A stretch of DNA of 64,000 bases from Streptomyces sp. NRRL B-24484 (lineage in GTDB: Bacteria > Actinomycetota > Actinomycetes > Streptomycetales > Streptomycetaceae), in contig NZ_JOAI01000018.1 of the NCBI RefSeq assembly GCF_000717715.1, forward strand, positions 99,920 to 163,919, written 5' to 3'. The position numbers and the translations under genes were made by a program. The notes beneath the pieces were generated by a model. It was not told where the DNA came from, ran no database searches, and worked only from the letters and a program-made list of their open reading frames with translations. The stretch's first letter is position 1; every line of letters begins with the position of its first letter. This document shows, one piece after another, positions 7,854 through 23,297 of the stretch.

Positions 7854-7978
7854 CAGAACACCTCCGAGCAGCCATACCGGACAGTCCGGGCGCCCCCGGC
7901 ACCGCCACAGCCAACCGCCGCCCGGGGCCGCAGGGCCGTCCGGCACGCCGGGGCGGTGGCGCTGTCACCCGGATGCCA

Positions 7979-8015
7979 GCGGGCCCCGACAGCTGCAACA
8001 GCTGTCGGGGCCCGC
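7979..8015 (-). terminator. Strong terminator of the gyrB-gyrA-DUF3566 unit
   Basis: A perfect 17-bp stem (GCGGGCCCCGACAGCTG / CAGCTGTCGGGGCCCGC) with a CAA loop lies about 45 bp past the DUF3566 stop codon. Confidence 0.85.
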
Positions 8016-8061
8016 CTTGTTCCCGGGAACTGACCGGATGTCAGAGATCCTTCGGGGGCGC

Positions 8062-8808
8062 TCAGTCCTCTTCGGCGAGGGTCAGCTCGACACCGCCGGT
8101 GAAACCGGCCGCGGTGTTGTAGATGAACGCCGAGAGGGTCGCGAGCGCGGTCATCAGCACGACGTCGATGACGGCGATCAGCGTCGTGAAGATCATCACC
8201 CGGCCGAAGCCGATGTACTCCATCAGGTCGAAGCCGCCGGAGGTGTCCGAGCCGGTCACGTCCTTCAGGGTGCTGGTCAGCGAGTCGAAGACGCCGAGCG
8301 CGTTGAGGACGATCCACAGCAGCGCGGAGGCGACGATGATGACCACGCCGACGGCCAGCGACAGCAGGAAGCTGACCTTCATGACCGACCACGGGTCGGC
8401 CTTGATCACCCGCAGCCGGGCCTTGCGGATGCGGGCACCGGCGGCGCCGGCCGGGCCGGTGCCGCCGGCCGGACGGCGCGCGGCCGAACCGGACTGCGCG
8501 GCGCCGGGCACCCGGGTGCCGCGGGCCGGCGTGGGCTGGCCCTTGGCGTAGGTCGTCGGCTGCGAGTACCCGCCCGCCGACGGCGGCGTGCTGGGGGCCG
8601 GCGGGGTGGCCGGCGCACCGCCGCCCGCGGCGAAGCCCGCACCACCGGGGCCGGGCTGGCCGGCGGAGGCGACGGGGGGCATCAGCGAGGTGGAAGCGGC
8701 CGGGTGCTCGGCCGGAGGCTGCGGTACGCCGCTGTAGGGCGTACCGCCCTGCGCGGCGCCCGGCGCTCCGCCCGCGGCACCTCCCGCTCCGCCCATGGCT
8801 CCACTCAC
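8062..8808 (-). CDS. DUF3566 family membrane protein
   Basis: A 248-aa protein. The first ~130 residues are low-complexity Gly/Ala/Pro, likely disordered and cytosolic. The C-terminal DUF3566 domain follows, with two transmembrane helices (about 150-182, FLLSLAVGVVIIVASALLWIVLNALGVF, and 205-235, VMIFTTLIAVIDVVLMTALATLSAFIYN). A conserved partner directly downstream of gyrA in actinobacteria (Rv0007-type), of unknown function. The GTG start is preceded by GGGAGG at 6-nt spacing. It is likely the last gene of the gyrase operon. Confidence 0.9.
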   Translation of the reverse strand: MSGAMGGAGGAAGGAPGAAQGGTPYSGVPQPPAEHPAASTSLMPPVASAGQPGPGGAGFAAGGGAPATPPAPSTPPSAGGYSQPTTYAKGQPTPARGTRVPGAAQSGSAARRPAGGTGPAGAAGARIRKARLRVIKADPWSVMKVSFLLSLAVGVVIIVASALLWIVLNALGVFDSLTSTLKDVTGSDTSGGFDLMEYIGFGRVMIFTTLIAVIDVVLMTALATLSAFIYNTAAGFTGGVELTLAEED

Positions 8809-8950
8809 CCTGGTCCTCCCGCCGTTCCTTCCCGGTCGGCCACCGCCGCCCGGTCATCGTCTGTCGGCCCGCCCCGGCCAGGTCGCCGGCGCCGGTGGGC
8901 GGCCGGCGCGCCTCTCGGGGGAGGGCTGCGCCGACCGCCCGGACGAGCGG

Positions 8951-11542
<2,592 letters not shown>

Positions 11543-11594
11543 TGGTGGTCAGTTTCCTTTCACGCGTGTCTGGTCCGTGGGATCCCGGTGGGGA

Positions 11595-14400
<2,806 letters not shown>

Positions 14401-14516
14401 GGCGCGGCTCTCCCTCGTCGCGGCAACGCTGAGCCTTCCAGGGTACGCACCGGGCCTCCCGACGCGGCGCCCCCGGTGGCACGCCCGCACCGACGGCCCG
14501 GCCGCGCGCCCCGCGG

Positions 14517-15650
14517 CTACGGATCGAGCCGGGCCACCGCGCCCTCGGAGACCGCGTAGCGCGCACCCGTGAGGGCCTTCGGAACGTCCTCGGGCACCGC
14601 CGCGGTCACCAGCACCTGCTCGCCGTCGGCCACCAGCTCCGCCAGCCGGTCGCGCCGCCGCGCGTCCAGCTCGGCGAACACGTCGTCCAGGATCAGCACC
14701 GGCTCGCCGCCGTCCGCCTTCAACAGCTCGTACGAGGCCAGCCGCAGGGCCAGCGCGAAGGACCAGGACTCCCCGTGGCTGGCGTACCCCTTCGCCGGCA
14801 GCGGGCCGAGCCGCAGCACCAGTTCGTCCCGGTGCGGGCCGACCAGGGTCAGCCCGCGGTCGACCTCCTGCTTGCGCACCTCCTGCAGCGCGGCCAGCAA
14901 CTGCTCCTCGGCCTGCTCGCGGCTGGTGGGCAGCTCCCCCTCGAAGGAGCTCCGGTACTCCAGCACCGTCTCGCCGCCGCCCGACGCGAGCTGCTGGTAC
15001 GCCCGGGCCACCAGCGGCTGCAGGGCGCCGACCAGCTGCAGCCGGAAGGCGGTCAGCTCGGCGCCGGCCCGCGCCAGGTGGCCGTCCCAGATCTCCAGGG
15101 TCGAGAGGTCGGCCCCCTTGCCGCCGCCGGCCCGGCGGGCCATCGCCGCCGTCTTCAGCAGGGCGTTGCGCTGCTTCAGCACCCGCTCGTAGTCCTGCCG
15201 GACACCGGCGAGCCGAGGCGCCCTGGCGGTCAGCAGCTCGTCCAGGAAGCGCCGGCGCTCGCCCGGGTCGCCCTTCACCAGGGCGAGGTCCTCGGGGGCG
15301 AACAGCACCGTCCGCAGCAGCCCAAGGACGTCGCGCGGCCGGACGTTGTCCGAGCGGTTGATCCGCGCCCGGTTGGCCTTGCCCGGGGTGATCTCCAGTT
15401 CGACGAGGGTGGGCCGCTGGTCCCGCACGATCGAGCAGCGGACCACCGCCCGCTCGGCCCCGAGCCGGATCAGCGGGGCGTCGGTGGCCACCCGGTGGCT
15501 GCCCAGCGTCGCCACGTAGCCGACCGCCTCGACCAGGTTGGTCTTGCCCTGGCCGTTGGGCCCCACGAACGCGGTGACGCCCGGATCGAGGGGCACCTCG
15601 ACCCGGGCGTAGGAACGGAAGTCGGCGAGCGACAGATGCGCGACATGCAT
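14517..15650 (-). CDS. recF: DNA replication/repair protein RecF
   Basis: A 377-aa SMC-like ATPase that helps load RecA at gaps and stalled forks. Walker A is [15 protein letters not shown] (about residues 29-43), the ABC signature region is around [15 protein letters not shown], and Walker B is [12 protein letters not shown]. The start [14 protein letters not shown] is typical of RecF. It lies 29 bp downstream of gnd and 116 bp upstream of the DciA-like gene, in the standard dnaN-gnd-recF order of streptomycetes. Confidence 0.96.
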   Translation of the reverse strand: MHVAHLSLADFRSYARVEVPLDPGVTAFVGPNGQGKTNLVEAVGYVATLGSHRVATDAPLIRLGAERAVVRCSIVRDQRPTLVELEITPGKANRARINRSDNVRPRDVLGLLRTVLFAPEDLALVKGDPGERRRFLDELLTARAPRLAGVRQDYERVLKQRNALLKTAAMARRAGGGKGADLSTLEIWDGHLARAGAELTAFRLQLVGALQPLVARAYQQLASGGGETVLEYRSSFEGELPTSREQAEEQLLAALQEVRKQEVDRGLTLVGPHRDELVLRLGPLPAKGYASHGESWSFALALRLASYELLKADGGEPVLILDDVFAELDARRRDRLAELVADGEQVLVTAAVPEDVPKALTGARYAVSEGAVARLDP

Positions 15651-15679
15651 GGTGGTGGACTGCGCCCGCCTTCCGGGGA

Positions 15680-16555
15680 CTACTTCGACTCGACCGCGTG
15701 GCCGCCGAACTGGTTGCGCAGGGCGGCGATCATCTTCATCTGCGGCGAGTCCTCCTGCCGCGAGGCGAAGCGGGCGAACAGCGAGGCGGTGATCGCCGGC
15801 AGCGGCACCGCGTGGTCGATCGCGGCCTCGACCGTCCAGCGGCCCTCGCCGGAGTCCGCCGCCCAGCCCTTGAGCTTGGCCAGGTGCTCGTCGTCGTCCA
15901 GCGCACGGACGGCGAGGTCGAGCAGCCAGGAGCGGATGACCGTGCCCTCCTGCCAGGAGCGGAAGACCTCGCGCACGTCGGTGACCTCGGGGGCCGCCTC
16001 CAGCAGCTCCCAGCCCTCGGCGAAGGCCTGCATCATCGCGTACTCGATGCCGTTGTGGACCATCTTCGCGAAGTGGCCGGCGCCGACCTTGCCCGCGTGG
16101 ACCGAGCCGAAGTCGCCCTCGGGCTTCAGCGCGTCGAAGATCGGCTTGACCTTCTCGACGTGCTCGGCGTCGCCGCCGTACATCAGCGCGTAGCCGTTCT
16201 CCAGGCCCCAGACACCGCCGGAGACACCGCAGTCGACGAAGCCGATGCCCTTGGCGGCCAGCACCTCGGCGTGCGCGATGTCGTCCGTCCAGCGGGAGTT
16301 GCCGCCGTCGACCACGACGTCGCCGGGCGACAGCAGCTCGGCGAGCTGCTCGACGGTCTCCTGGGTCGGGCCGCCGGCCGGCACCATCACCCACACCACG
16401 CGCGGGCCGTGCAGCTTCTCGATGAGCTCCTGGAGGCTGTCGACGTCCGCGAGGTCCGGGTTCCGGTCGAAGCCGATGACGGTGTGGCCGGCGCGGCGGA
16501 TGCGCTCGCGCATGTTGCCGCCCATCTTGCCGAGACCGATGAGGCCGAGCTCCAT
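15680..16555 (-). CDS. gnd: 6-phosphogluconate dehydrogenase (decarboxylating), short form
   Basis: A 291-aa enzyme of the short NAD-type class. It oxidises 6-phosphogluconate to ribulose 5-phosphate in the pentose phosphate pathway. The N-terminal Rossmann motif is [12 protein letters not shown]. The substrate-binding region is VDGGNSRW and [21 protein letters not shown], and the catalytic region is [19 protein letters not shown], with the conserved Lys and Asn. Its insertion between dnaN and recF is a known streptomycete arrangement. Confidence 0.95.
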   Translation of the reverse strand: MELGLIGLGKMGGNMRERIRRAGHTVIGFDRNPDLADVDSLQELIEKLHGPRVVWVMVPAGGPTQETVEQLAELLSPGDVVVDGGNSRWTDDIAHAEVLAAKGIGFVDCGVSGGVWGLENGYALMYGGDAEHVEKVKPIFDALKPEGDFGSVHAGKVGAGHFAKMVHNGIEYAMMQAFAEGWELLEAAPEVTDVREVFRSWQEGTVIRSWLLDLAVRALDDDEHLAKLKGWAADSGEGRWTVEAAIDHAVPLPAITASLFARFASRQEDSPQMKMIAALRNQFGGHAVESK

Positions 16556-16633
16556 GACAAGTCCTTCACTGTGGTTTCGTGCCGAGACGGCGGCGCCGTT
16601 GCCGCGCTGCCCTGAGCCTACGCCGCCCAGGAG

Positions 16634-16672
16634 CGAGGCCCCGCCGGTCGCAGCCGACCGGGCGAGGCCTCG
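16634..16672 (-). terminator. Terminator downstream of dnaN
   Basis: An imperfect stem of about 17 bp (CGAGGCCCCGCCGGTCG against CGACCGGGCGAGGCCTCG, with a one-base bulge and one mismatch) and a short CAGC loop, between dnaN and gnd. Weak DnaA-box-like 9-mers lie beside it (16706-16714, TGTGGACGG). Confidence 0.6.
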
Positions 16673-16726
16673 TCGCCCACAGGATGTGGACCGGGTGCGC
16701 CCGCCTGTGGACGGCGGGCGGCCCGG

Positions 16727-17857
16727 TCAGCCGGAGAGCCGGACCGGCATGATCAGGTACTGGTACGCCTCGTCCGCCTCGGCGTCCACCGCGGGCTTGC
16801 CGCTGAGCAGTGCCGGCTTGGTCGGCGTGGTGAAGCTCAGCTGGGCGAAGGCGGAGTCGATGGCCTTGAGGCCCTCCTCCAGGTAGCCCGGGTTGAACGC
16901 GATCGAGATGTCGTCGCCCTCGAGGTCGGCGTCGATCCGCTCGGTGGCCTGCGCGTCGTCGCCGGAGCCGGCCTCCAGGGTCAGCACGCCCTGCTCGAAG
17001 CTGAGCCGGACGGGGGTGTTGCGCTCGGCCACCAGGGAGACGCGCTTGAGGGCCTCCAGGAACGGCTGGGTCTGGATCGCGGCGACGGCCGAGAACTCCG
17101 TCGGGAAGAGGCTGCGGAACTTCGGGAACTCGCCCTCCAGCAGCCGGGTGGTGGTCCGGCGGCCGGCGCCCTCGAAGCCGATCAGACCCTCGCCCGCGCC
17201 GCCCGAGGCCAGCGCGATGGAGACCGTGTCGCCGCTGCCCAGGGACTTCGCGATGTCCTGCAGGGTCTTGGCGGGCACCAGGGCGACCGCGCTGATGTCC
17301 GGCTGCTCGGGCTTCCAGAGCAGCTCGCGGACGGCGAAGCGGTAGCGGTCGGTGGCGGCCAGGGTGATCCGGTCGCCCTCGATCTCGACCCGGACGCCGG
17401 TGAGCACCGGCAGGGTGTCGTCCCGCCCGGCGGCGACCGCGGCCTGGCTGACGGCGGACGCGAAGACGTCGCCGGAGACCGTGCCGGTGGCGGTCGGCAT
17501 CGCCGGCAGGGCCGGGTACTCGTCGACCGGGAGGGTCGGCAGGGTGAACCGCGAGCTGCCGCAGACCACGCTGACCCGCATGCCGTCGGTGGAGATCTCC
17601 ACCGGCCGGTTCGGCAGGTTGCGGGAGATGTCGTTGAGCAGGCGGCCGGAGACCAGGACGGTGCCGGCCTCCTCGACGTCCGCCTCCAGCTCGACCCTGG
17701 CCGAGACCTCGTAGTCGAAGCCGGAGAGCGCCAGGGAGCCCTCCTGTGCCGTCAGCAGCAGGCCGGCCAGCACCGGCACCGGCGGCCGCGCCGGGAGGCT
17801 GCGAGCCGCCCAGGCCACCGCCTCCGCGAGGACATCACGCTCCACCCGGAACTTCAC
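16727..17857 (-). CDS. dnaN: DNA polymerase III beta subunit (sliding clamp)
   Basis: A 376-aa clamp that encircles DNA and tethers polymerase III. It starts MKFRVERDVLAEAVAWAARSLP and ends YQYLIMPVRLSG, the canonical beta-clamp C-terminus. The three repeated clamp domains are recognisable (e.g. PVLAGLLLTAQEGSLALSGFDYE, and PVLTGVRVEIEGDRITLAATDRYR). It is transcribed away from oriC. Length matches streptomycete DnaN. Confidence 0.98.
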   Translation of the reverse strand: MKFRVERDVLAEAVAWAARSLPARPPVPVLAGLLLTAQEGSLALSGFDYEVSARVELEADVEEAGTVLVSGRLLNDISRNLPNRPVEISTDGMRVSVVCGSSRFTLPTLPVDEYPALPAMPTATGTVSGDVFASAVSQAAVAAGRDDTLPVLTGVRVEIEGDRITLAATDRYRFAVRELLWKPEQPDISAVALVPAKTLQDIAKSLGSGDTVSIALASGGAGEGLIGFEGAGRRTTTRLLEGEFPKFRSLFPTEFSAVAAIQTQPFLEALKRVSLVAERNTPVRLSFEQGVLTLEAGSGDDAQATERIDADLEGDDISIAFNPGYLEEGLKAIDSAFAQLSFTTPTKPALLSGKPAVDAEADEAYQYLIMPVRLSG

Positions 17858-18019
17858 CGGTAACCGCCTCCTGGCTCACTGCTCTGCGCTGCGCGCTCGA
17901 TCGTCTCGGTGCACTGGGCCGCCCGGCGCAACCGCCCGGCTTCCAGTTGCCGAGAACAGTCTGACGTACTCCACCGACAGACGGAGCAGATGGGCGGAAG
18001 CAACCCGAACAGGTGTCGG

Positions 18020-18600
18020 GACCCGGTTGTCCACAGATTTCGGCCCGCCCCCCTGTTGATCAAGCTCAGGGGTCTCTATGTGTAGTGGTAGTAGTAGGGC
18101 CTGTGGAAACCGTGGATAACCCCGTTCCCGCAGGTCAGGCCCACTATTTTGTCCACAGTCGCTGTGGACGGCCGGTGTGGACAACCGGGCCCGGCTGTGG
18201 ACGACCGAGAGTTACCCACAGGGCACGCTGAGTATCCACAGGTTATCCCCAGGACTGTCCCCAGATGATGCCCCGGTTATCCACGGGCGTCGAGCAACAT
18301 CACGTGACGCCTTTCACACCTGGGGGTGAACATCTGTGCCGAGTTGTCGAACTGTGGATACGGCTGTGGAGAACCTGGGGAAAACTCTCGGTTCCCTGGG
18401 GACAACCGGTGGACAACTCGATCGGCCGGCTGGCGGAACGTCAACTTTCCACACCCTGTGGATAACTGTTGTGCACAAGTCCACAGCCACCTGACCTGCG
18501 GGGAAGAGCGTAACCCGGCCGGCCCTGTGGACGGATTCTGGATAACTCCGCCCCGGCGCACCTGTGGACGAAGGAAACCCCCGTCGTCCTGTGGATCGAG
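18020..18600. other. oriC: Chromosomal origin of replication, oriC
   Basis: The 1033-bp dnaN-dnaA gap is packed with DnaA boxes. Perfect boxes: 18027-18035 and 18149-18157 (TTGTCCACA), 18176-18184 (TGTGGACAA), 18457-18465 (TGTGGATAA). Single-mismatch or close variants: 18111-18119, 18163-18171, 18196-18204, 18212-18220, 18232-18240, 18277-18285, 18353-18361, 18365-18373, 18397-18405, 18408-18416, 18469-18477, 18477-18485, 18526-18534, 18563-18571 and 18590-18598. Weaker ones lie at 18102-18110, 18243-18251 and 18445-18453. Two box groups flank a sparser centre near 18290-18350. This is the known Streptomyces oriC layout. Confidence 0.97.
18083..18119. other. Candidate DnaA-trio origin-unwinding element
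   Basis: TAG-TGG-TAG-TAG-TAG (18083-18097) is followed by GGCC (18098-18101) and two abutting reverse-oriented DnaA boxes, TGTGGAAAC (18102-18110) and CGTGGATAA (18111-18119). The order trio repeats, GC-rich spacer, DnaA boxes, and the strand orientation, match the basal unwinding system defined in Bacillus subtilis. There, DnaA filaments extend from boxes onto single-stranded DNA through 3'-GAT-5' trios. The assignment is by pattern only. Confidence 0.5.
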
Positions 18601-18819
18601 CCGCCCCGCGACAGGCTCGTTCGAATTGCTGAACGCCCGTCCCATTCGGCGCATTTCCCGCCCCTCGCGCCCTCGACCGGATGCTGCCCCGGCGCGGCGG
18701 CGTCCACACCTGCCGCACGGGCCGGCCCGGCGCCCGCGCCGGCCCGTGCCGAGGGCCTCCCGGGGCGGGTGGACGGCCCCGGTGCGGCGGGCGGCGAGGC
18801 CCCGGGAGGGAGACGGCGA

Positions 18820-18850
18820 GGGCCCCGCCGACGGTGCGTCGGCGGGGCCC
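18820..18850 (-). terminator. Terminator downstream of dnaA
   Basis: A perfect 13-bp stem (GGGCCCCGCCGAC / GTCGGCGGGGCCC) with a 5-nt loop lies 40 bp past the dnaA stop codon, separating dnaA transcription from oriC. Confidence 0.8.
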
Positions 18851-18890
18851 GGAACGTCCGATCGCCGCCCCCGCGGGGCGACGTGACGGG

Positions 18891-20753
18891 TCAGCTCTTG
18901 ATGCGGTTGGTCAGCTCGGTGACCTGGTTGTAGATGGACCGGCGCTCGGCCATCAGCGAGCGGATCTTCCGGTCGGCGTGCATCACCGTGGTGTGGTCGC
19001 GCCCGCCGAACTGCGCACCGATCTTCGGCAGCGAAAGGTCCGTCAGCTCGCGGCAGAGGTACATGGCGATCTGACGTGCCGTCACCAGGACGCGGCTGCG
19101 GGAGGATCCGCAGAGGTCGTCGACGCCGAGGCCGAAGTAGGCGGCCGTCTGCTGCATGATCACCTGCGCGGTGATCTCCGGCCCGGCGTCCTCGTCCCCG
19201 CCCGGGATCAGGTCCTTGAGGACGATCCCGGCCAGCTCCAGGTCGACCGGCGCCCGGTTGAGGTTGGCGAAGGCCGTGACCCGGATCAGCGCGCCCTCCA
19301 GCTCGCGGATGTTCCGGGTGATCCGGGAGGCGATGAACTCCAGCACGTCGGCCGGCGCGTTCAGCTGCTCCTGGATCGCCTTCTTGCGCAGGATCGCGAT
19401 CCGGGTCTCCAGCTCCGGCGGGGTGACGTCGGTGATCAGACCCCACTCGAAGCGGTTGCGCAGCCGGTCCTCCAGCGTGATCAGCTGCTTGGGCGGCCGG
19501 TCCGAGGACAGCACGATCTGCTTGTTGGCGTTGTGCAGGGTGTTGAAGGTGTGGAAGAACTCCTCCTGCGTGGACTCCTTGCTCGCCAGGAACTGGACGT
19601 CGTCCACCAGCAGGATGTCCATGTCCCGGTACCGCTTGCGGAACGCGTCCGCCTTGCCGTCGCGGATCGAGTTGATGAACTCGTTGGTGAACTCCTCGGA
19701 GCTCACGTACCGGACCCGGGTACCGGGGAAGAGGCTGCGCGAGTAGTGGCCGATGGCGTGCAGCAGGTGCGTCTTGCCGAGGCCGGACTCGCCGTAGATG
19801 AAGAGCGGGTTGTACGCCTTCGCCGGGGCCTCGGCCACGGCGACCGCCGCCGCGTGCGCGAAGCGGTTGCTCGCGCCGATGACGAAGGTGTCGAAGAGGT
19901 ACTTGGGGTTCAGCCGGGCCGGCTCGTCCTTGCGGGCGCCGCCCGCCGGGGGAGCGCCGGGCGGCGCGGGCACCCCGGGTGCCGGGGTGCGCTCGGGCAG
20001 CGCCGGGGGAGCCGCGGCCGCCGGCGGGCCGACGGGCGGCCGGGTGGCACCGCGGCGCGAGCCGCCGCCCGCCCGCGGCCGGGCCTCGGACGGATCGGGA
20101 CCGAGCACACCGCCGAACAGGTCGCCCTGCGCCGGGGTCGCCGTCGGCAGCCCCTTCGGCCGCGGCGGCTCCGGCTGACGCTCGGCGGCGGACGGCGAGG
20201 GCCGGTCGTACTCGGGACGGTCCCACTCGGCCGGCCCGGCGGGGTGCTCGCCCCAGGGCCGCTGCTCCTCGGCGTACGGAGCCGGGGCCTGCTCGTAGCG
20301 CGGCGCGTCGTACCGTTCCTGGCGCTCGGGCCGGCGCTCCGGCTGCTGCTCGTACGGCTGCGGGTGCTCGTAGGACGGGGGTGCGTAGCGGTCCGGCTCG
20401 CCGTGGTACGGCCGCTCCGACCAGTCCTGGCCGGCCTGCGGGCGCGGCGGCTCGGCCGGCTGCGGCTCGGCGGCCGGGGTGGGCAGCGCGTTGGCGTCCA
20501 CCATCACGGCGATCCGGACGGGCCGGGCGAACTCGTAGGTGAGCGCCTCGGTGAGCTGGGGGAGGAGACGCCCCTCCAGCACCTGCTTGGCCCGCTCGTT
20601 GGGGGCCGCCAGCAGGGCGGTGTCGTGCATCATCCACATCGGCTGCGTGCGCCGCAGCCACATCTTGTCGCTGTCCCCGACCCCGGCGTCGTTGACCAGC
20701 CGCTCGACGACCTTCGCCCAGAGCGGGACGAGATCGCTGTTGACATCAGCCAC
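18891..20753 (-). CDS. dnaA: Chromosomal replication initiator protein DnaA
   Basis: A 620-aa initiator that binds oriC boxes and opens the duplex. Domain I (about 1-85) starts [19 protein letters not shown]. Domain II (about 90-275) is a very long Pro/Glu/Arg/Tyr-rich linker typical of Streptomyces. Domain III is AAA+, with Walker [10 protein letters not shown] (about residue 320) and Walker B LLVDDVQF. Domain IV ends with the DnaA-box-binding signature [16 protein letters not shown] chose the GTG at 20753 because the longer frame lacks domain I similarity upstream. It is transcribed toward oriC. A perfect DnaA box upstream (20877-20885) suggests autoregulation. Confidence 0.98.
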   Translation of the reverse strand: MADVNSDLVPLWAKVVERLVNDAGVGDSDKMWLRRTQPMWMMHDTALLAAPNERAKQVLEGRLLPQLTEALTYEFARPVRIAVMVDANALPTPAAEPQPAEPPRPQAGQDWSERPYHGEPDRYAPPSYEHPQPYEQQPERRPERQERYDAPRYEQAPAPYAEEQRPWGEHPAGPAEWDRPEYDRPSPSAAERQPEPPRPKGLPTATPAQGDLFGGVLGPDPSEARPRAGGGSRRGATRPPVGPPAAAAPPALPERTPAPGVPAPPGAPPAGGARKDEPARLNPKYLFDTFVIGASNRFAHAAAVAVAEAPAKAYNPLFIYGESGLGKTHLLHAIGHYSRSLFPGTRVRYVSSEEFTNEFINSIRDGKADAFRKRYRDMDILLVDDVQFLASKESTQEEFFHTFNTLHNANKQIVLSSDRPPKQLITLEDRLRNRFEWGLITDVTPPELETRIAILRKKAIQEQLNAPADVLEFIASRITRNIRELEGALIRVTAFANLNRAPVDLELAGIVLKDLIPGGDEDAGPEITAQVIMQQTAAYFGLGVDDLCGSSRSRVLVTARQIAMYLCRELTDLSLPKIGAQFGGRDHTTVMHADRKIRSLMAERRSIYNQVTELTNRIKS

Positions 20754-21156
20754 TGGTGCACGCTTTCTCGTTCCCCGCGGTGGGGGGCTCAGGGGGACTC
20801 GGGGCGCCGGTCCGATCGATGAACAAACCCGACAAGTCCTGCAACGGTAGTCAGCGGGCAGAGCTGATTCAAGTTGTTGTCCACAGGCTGTGGGCGACGG
20901 GCCGCGGGGCTGCCGGTTTGACCCTCCGGGGCCGTCGCGCGTACCGTAACCAGGTCGAGTTGTCGATGGCCGCTGCCGCATGCCCGCGGGTCCACCCGCT
21001 TCCACAAGGCGCGCAGCACGGGCGCCGTGGATGGCCCCAACCCCAGCAGACCTGGGCCGTTGGGGTGGATTTCCCGTCGAAGGGGAGATCGCGCGGACGC
21101 ACGGTGACGGCCAAGCGACGTCCCGTCATCCTACGATTCACCTCAGGAGCCCCCGA
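20754..21156. promoter_or_regulatory. dnaA-rpmH divergent intergenic region with DnaA box
   Basis: A 403-bp gap between divergent dnaA and rpmH, expected to hold both promoters. It contains one perfect DnaA box, TTGTCCACA (20877-20885), about 125 bp upstream of the dnaA start, next to a partial reverse box (TGTGGGCGA). DnaA boxes in the dnaA promoter region are known in Streptomyces and linked to autorepression. I could not place -10/-35 elements with confidence. No credible ORF is present. Confidence 0.7.
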
Positions 21157-21294
21157 GTGAGCAAGCGCACCTTCCAGCCGAACAACCGCCGTCGTGCCAA
21201 GACCCACGGCTTCCGGCTCCGGATGCGTACCCGCGCCGGCCGCGCCATCCTGGCCGCCCGCCGTGGCAAGGGCCGCGCCAGCCTGTCCGCCTGA
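21157..21294 (+). CDS. rpmH: 50S ribosomal protein L34
   Basis: A 45-aa, strongly basic protein: [20 protein letters not shown], then [25 protein letters not shown]. Nearly all residues match bacterial L34. The GTG start is preceded by CAGGAG. It is the first gene of the rpmH-rnpA-yidD-yidC-jag-rsmG run, divergent from dnaA. L34 is a large-subunit protein. Confidence 0.98.
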   Translation: MSKRTFQPNNRRRAKTHGFRLRMRTRAGRAILAARRGKGRASLSA

Positions 21295-21315
21295 TCCGGC
21301 GCACGGGTTCTGATC

Positions 21316-21744
21316 GTGCTGCCCTCCGAGAATCGGCTGCGGCGGCGCCAGGACTTCTCGACCGCGGTGAAACGCGGTCGCCGGGCCGGCAAGCCCCTGC
21401 TGGTCGTCCACCTCGACAGAGAGGGCGGCCGGCCGGGGCCGACGGACCGGGAAAGCGACAGCGGCCCGCACGCCGCCGAGGGGCTCCCTTCGGCGCGTGC
21501 GGGTTTCGTCGTGAGCAAGGCCGTGGGATCCGCGGTCGTGCGGAATCTCGTGAAGCGTCGCCTTCGTCACCTTGTCCGTGAGCGTCTGCCCCGGCTGCCC
21601 GCAGGTAGCCTGATAGTGGTACGCGCGCTGCCCCAGGCCGGGTCGGCTTCGTACCTCGATCTCGAACACGACCTGGATGCGGCGCTGCGGCGGTTGCTCC
21701 GGGCGGAGCCGACCGGCAGTGCGCCGACGGGAGCAGGGCGATGA
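21316..21744 (+). CDS. rnpA: Ribonuclease P protein component
   Basis: A 142-aa protein subunit of RNase P, which matures tRNA 5' ends. It starts [25 protein letters not shown]. The RNR signature is [25 protein letters not shown] Gly/Pro/Asp-rich insertion (about residues 38-58) sits between the first strands. It begins 21 bp after rpmH and overlaps yidD by 4 bp (ATGA). Confidence 0.96.
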   Translation: MLPSENRLRRRQDFSTAVKRGRRAGKPLLVVHLDREGGRPGPTDRESDSGPHAAEGLPSARAGFVVSKAVGSAVVRNLVKRRLRHLVRERLPRLPAGSLIVVRALPQAGSASYLDLEHDLDAALRRLLRAEPTGSAPTGAGR

Positions 21745-22061
21745 AGTACCTGCTGATGGGGCTGATCAGGCTCTACCAGTGGACGATCAGTCCGCTGCTC
21801 GGGCCGGTGTGCCGCTACTACCCCTCGTGCTCGCACTACGGGTACGAGGCGGTGCGCACGCACGGCGCGGTCAAGGGGAGCGGTCTGACCGCATGGCGCA
21901 TCCTGCGCTGCAACCCCTGGTCGCCGGGTGGGGTCGACCATGTGCCACCGCGCACGCACCCGGTGTGGCACCGCCGGCTGCGCAATCTGCTGAGCCCGAA
22001 GAGTGGGACCGCCGGGCCGTCGCCGGTGGCCAGCTCTATCTCCAAGGAGTCTGACCGGTGA
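21741..22061 (+). CDS. yidD: Membrane protein insertion efficiency factor YidD
   Basis: A 106-aa small protein with an amphipathic N-terminus ([21 protein letters not shown]) and the family motif [46 protein letters not shown], including the conserved cysteines. YidD assists YidC-dependent membrane insertion. It overlaps rnpA by 4 bp upstream and yidC by 4 bp downstream, implying translational coupling. Confidence 0.95.
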   Translation: MKYLLMGLIRLYQWTISPLLGPVCRYYPSCSHYGYEAVRTHGAVKGSGLTAWRILRCNPWSPGGVDHVPPRTHPVWHRRLRNLLSPKSGTAGPSPVASSISKESDR

Positions 22062-23218
22062 CCTTCGGTTTTCTGAGTCCCCTCTACACAGCGGTGTCCT
22101 GGATCATCGTCCAGTTCCACTCGCTGTACAGCCACGTCTTCGATCCCGATGGCGGCTGGGCCTGGGGCCTGTCGATCGTGTCGATGGTGATCGTCATCCG
22201 GATCTGCCTGATTCCGCTCTTCGTGAAGCAGATCAAGGCGACCCGGGCCATGCAGGCGATCCAGCCGAAGATGAAGGCCATCCAGGAGCGCTACAAGAAC
22301 GACCGGCAGCGCCAGTCCGAAGAGATGATGAAGCTCTACAAGGAGGCGGGCACCAACCCCTTCTCGAGCTGTCTCCCGATCCTGGTCCAGGCCCCGTTCT
22401 TCACCGCCCTCTACGGCGTGCTGGCCTCGGTGGCCAACGACAAGACGATCGGCGTGATCAACGCCGACCTGCTGGACAGTGCCAAGCAGGCGCACATCTT
22501 CGGTGCCCCGCTCTCGGCGACCTTCCTGGGCAGCACCGAGCTGAGCGTCAAGATCGTCGTCGCGGTGATGATCGTCCTGATGTCGCTGTCGCAGTTCATC
22601 ACCCAGCGCCAGCTGATGACCAAGAACGTCGACCTGACGATCAAGACGCCGTTCATGCAGCAGCAGAAGATGCTCATGTACGTCTTCCCGATCATCTTCG
22701 CCGTGATGGGCATCAACTTCCCCGTCGGTGTCCTGGTCTACTGGCTGACCACCAACGTGTGGTCGATGGGCCAGCAGCTGATCGTCATCCGCAACAACCC
22801 GACGCCGGGCTCCAAGGCCTTCGCCGAGCGCCAGGACCGCCTGAAGAAGGCCGGCCGGCTGAACCCGGACGGTTCCGTCCGCAAGGCCCCGTGGCTGGCC
22901 GCGCTCACCGGTGGCGACAAGCAGTCCGCGGCGACCGCCGAGGCCGTGGTGGCGGAGACCGTCCAGGTCCGTCGCCAGCAGCCCCGCAAGCAGAGCAAGG
23001 CCCAGCGCCAGCACACCGCCGGCCACCAGGCGCAGACGACGAGCGGCGAGCACGCCGAGGAGCACGTCGCCGACGAGCCGGTGGCCCTGTCCAAGCAGGA
23101 CGCCGCGGTCCCGGCCGGCCGCTCCGCGGACAAGCAGCCCGCGGGCAAGACCGGTCAGCGCCAGCAGCCGAAGCGCGGCGGCCAGGGCGGCGGCCAGCGG
23201 CCGAAGAAGAAGTCCTGA
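22058..23218 (+). CDS. yidC: Membrane protein insertase YidC
   Basis: A 386-aa Oxa1/YidC/Alb3 insertase of the Gram-positive type, placing proteins in the membrane alone or with SecYEG. Five hydrophobic segments are visible (about 5-25, 30-55, 105-125, 165-185, 210-240). The signature region [20 protein letters not shown] contains the conserved Arg. The C-terminal ~120 residues are hydrophilic and Gln/Lys-rich, a positively charged tail that probably contacts ribosomes. The GTG start overlaps yidD by 4 bp. Confidence 0.96.
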   Translation: MTFGFLSPLYTAVSWIIVQFHSLYSHVFDPDGGWAWGLSIVSMVIVIRICLIPLFVKQIKATRAMQAIQPKMKAIQERYKNDRQRQSEEMMKLYKEAGTNPFSSCLPILVQAPFFTALYGVLASVANDKTIGVINADLLDSAKQAHIFGAPLSATFLGSTELSVKIVVAVMIVLMSLSQFITQRQLMTKNVDLTIKTPFMQQQKMLMYVFPIIFAVMGINFPVGVLVYWLTTNVWSMGQQLIVIRNNPTPGSKAFAERQDRLKKAGRLNPDGSVRKAPWLAALTGGDKQSAATAEAVVAETVQVRRQQPRKQSKAQRQHTAGHQAQTTSGEHAEEHVADEPVALSKQDAAVPAGRSADKQPAGKTGQRQQPKRGGQGGGQRPKKKS

Positions 23219-23297
23219 CCGGCTGCGGCCGGTCGACGCGGACCCAGATCTTCCCTCTCGGCCCCACCCGAGGGCCCATCCCCGAAGGAGTCCATCA

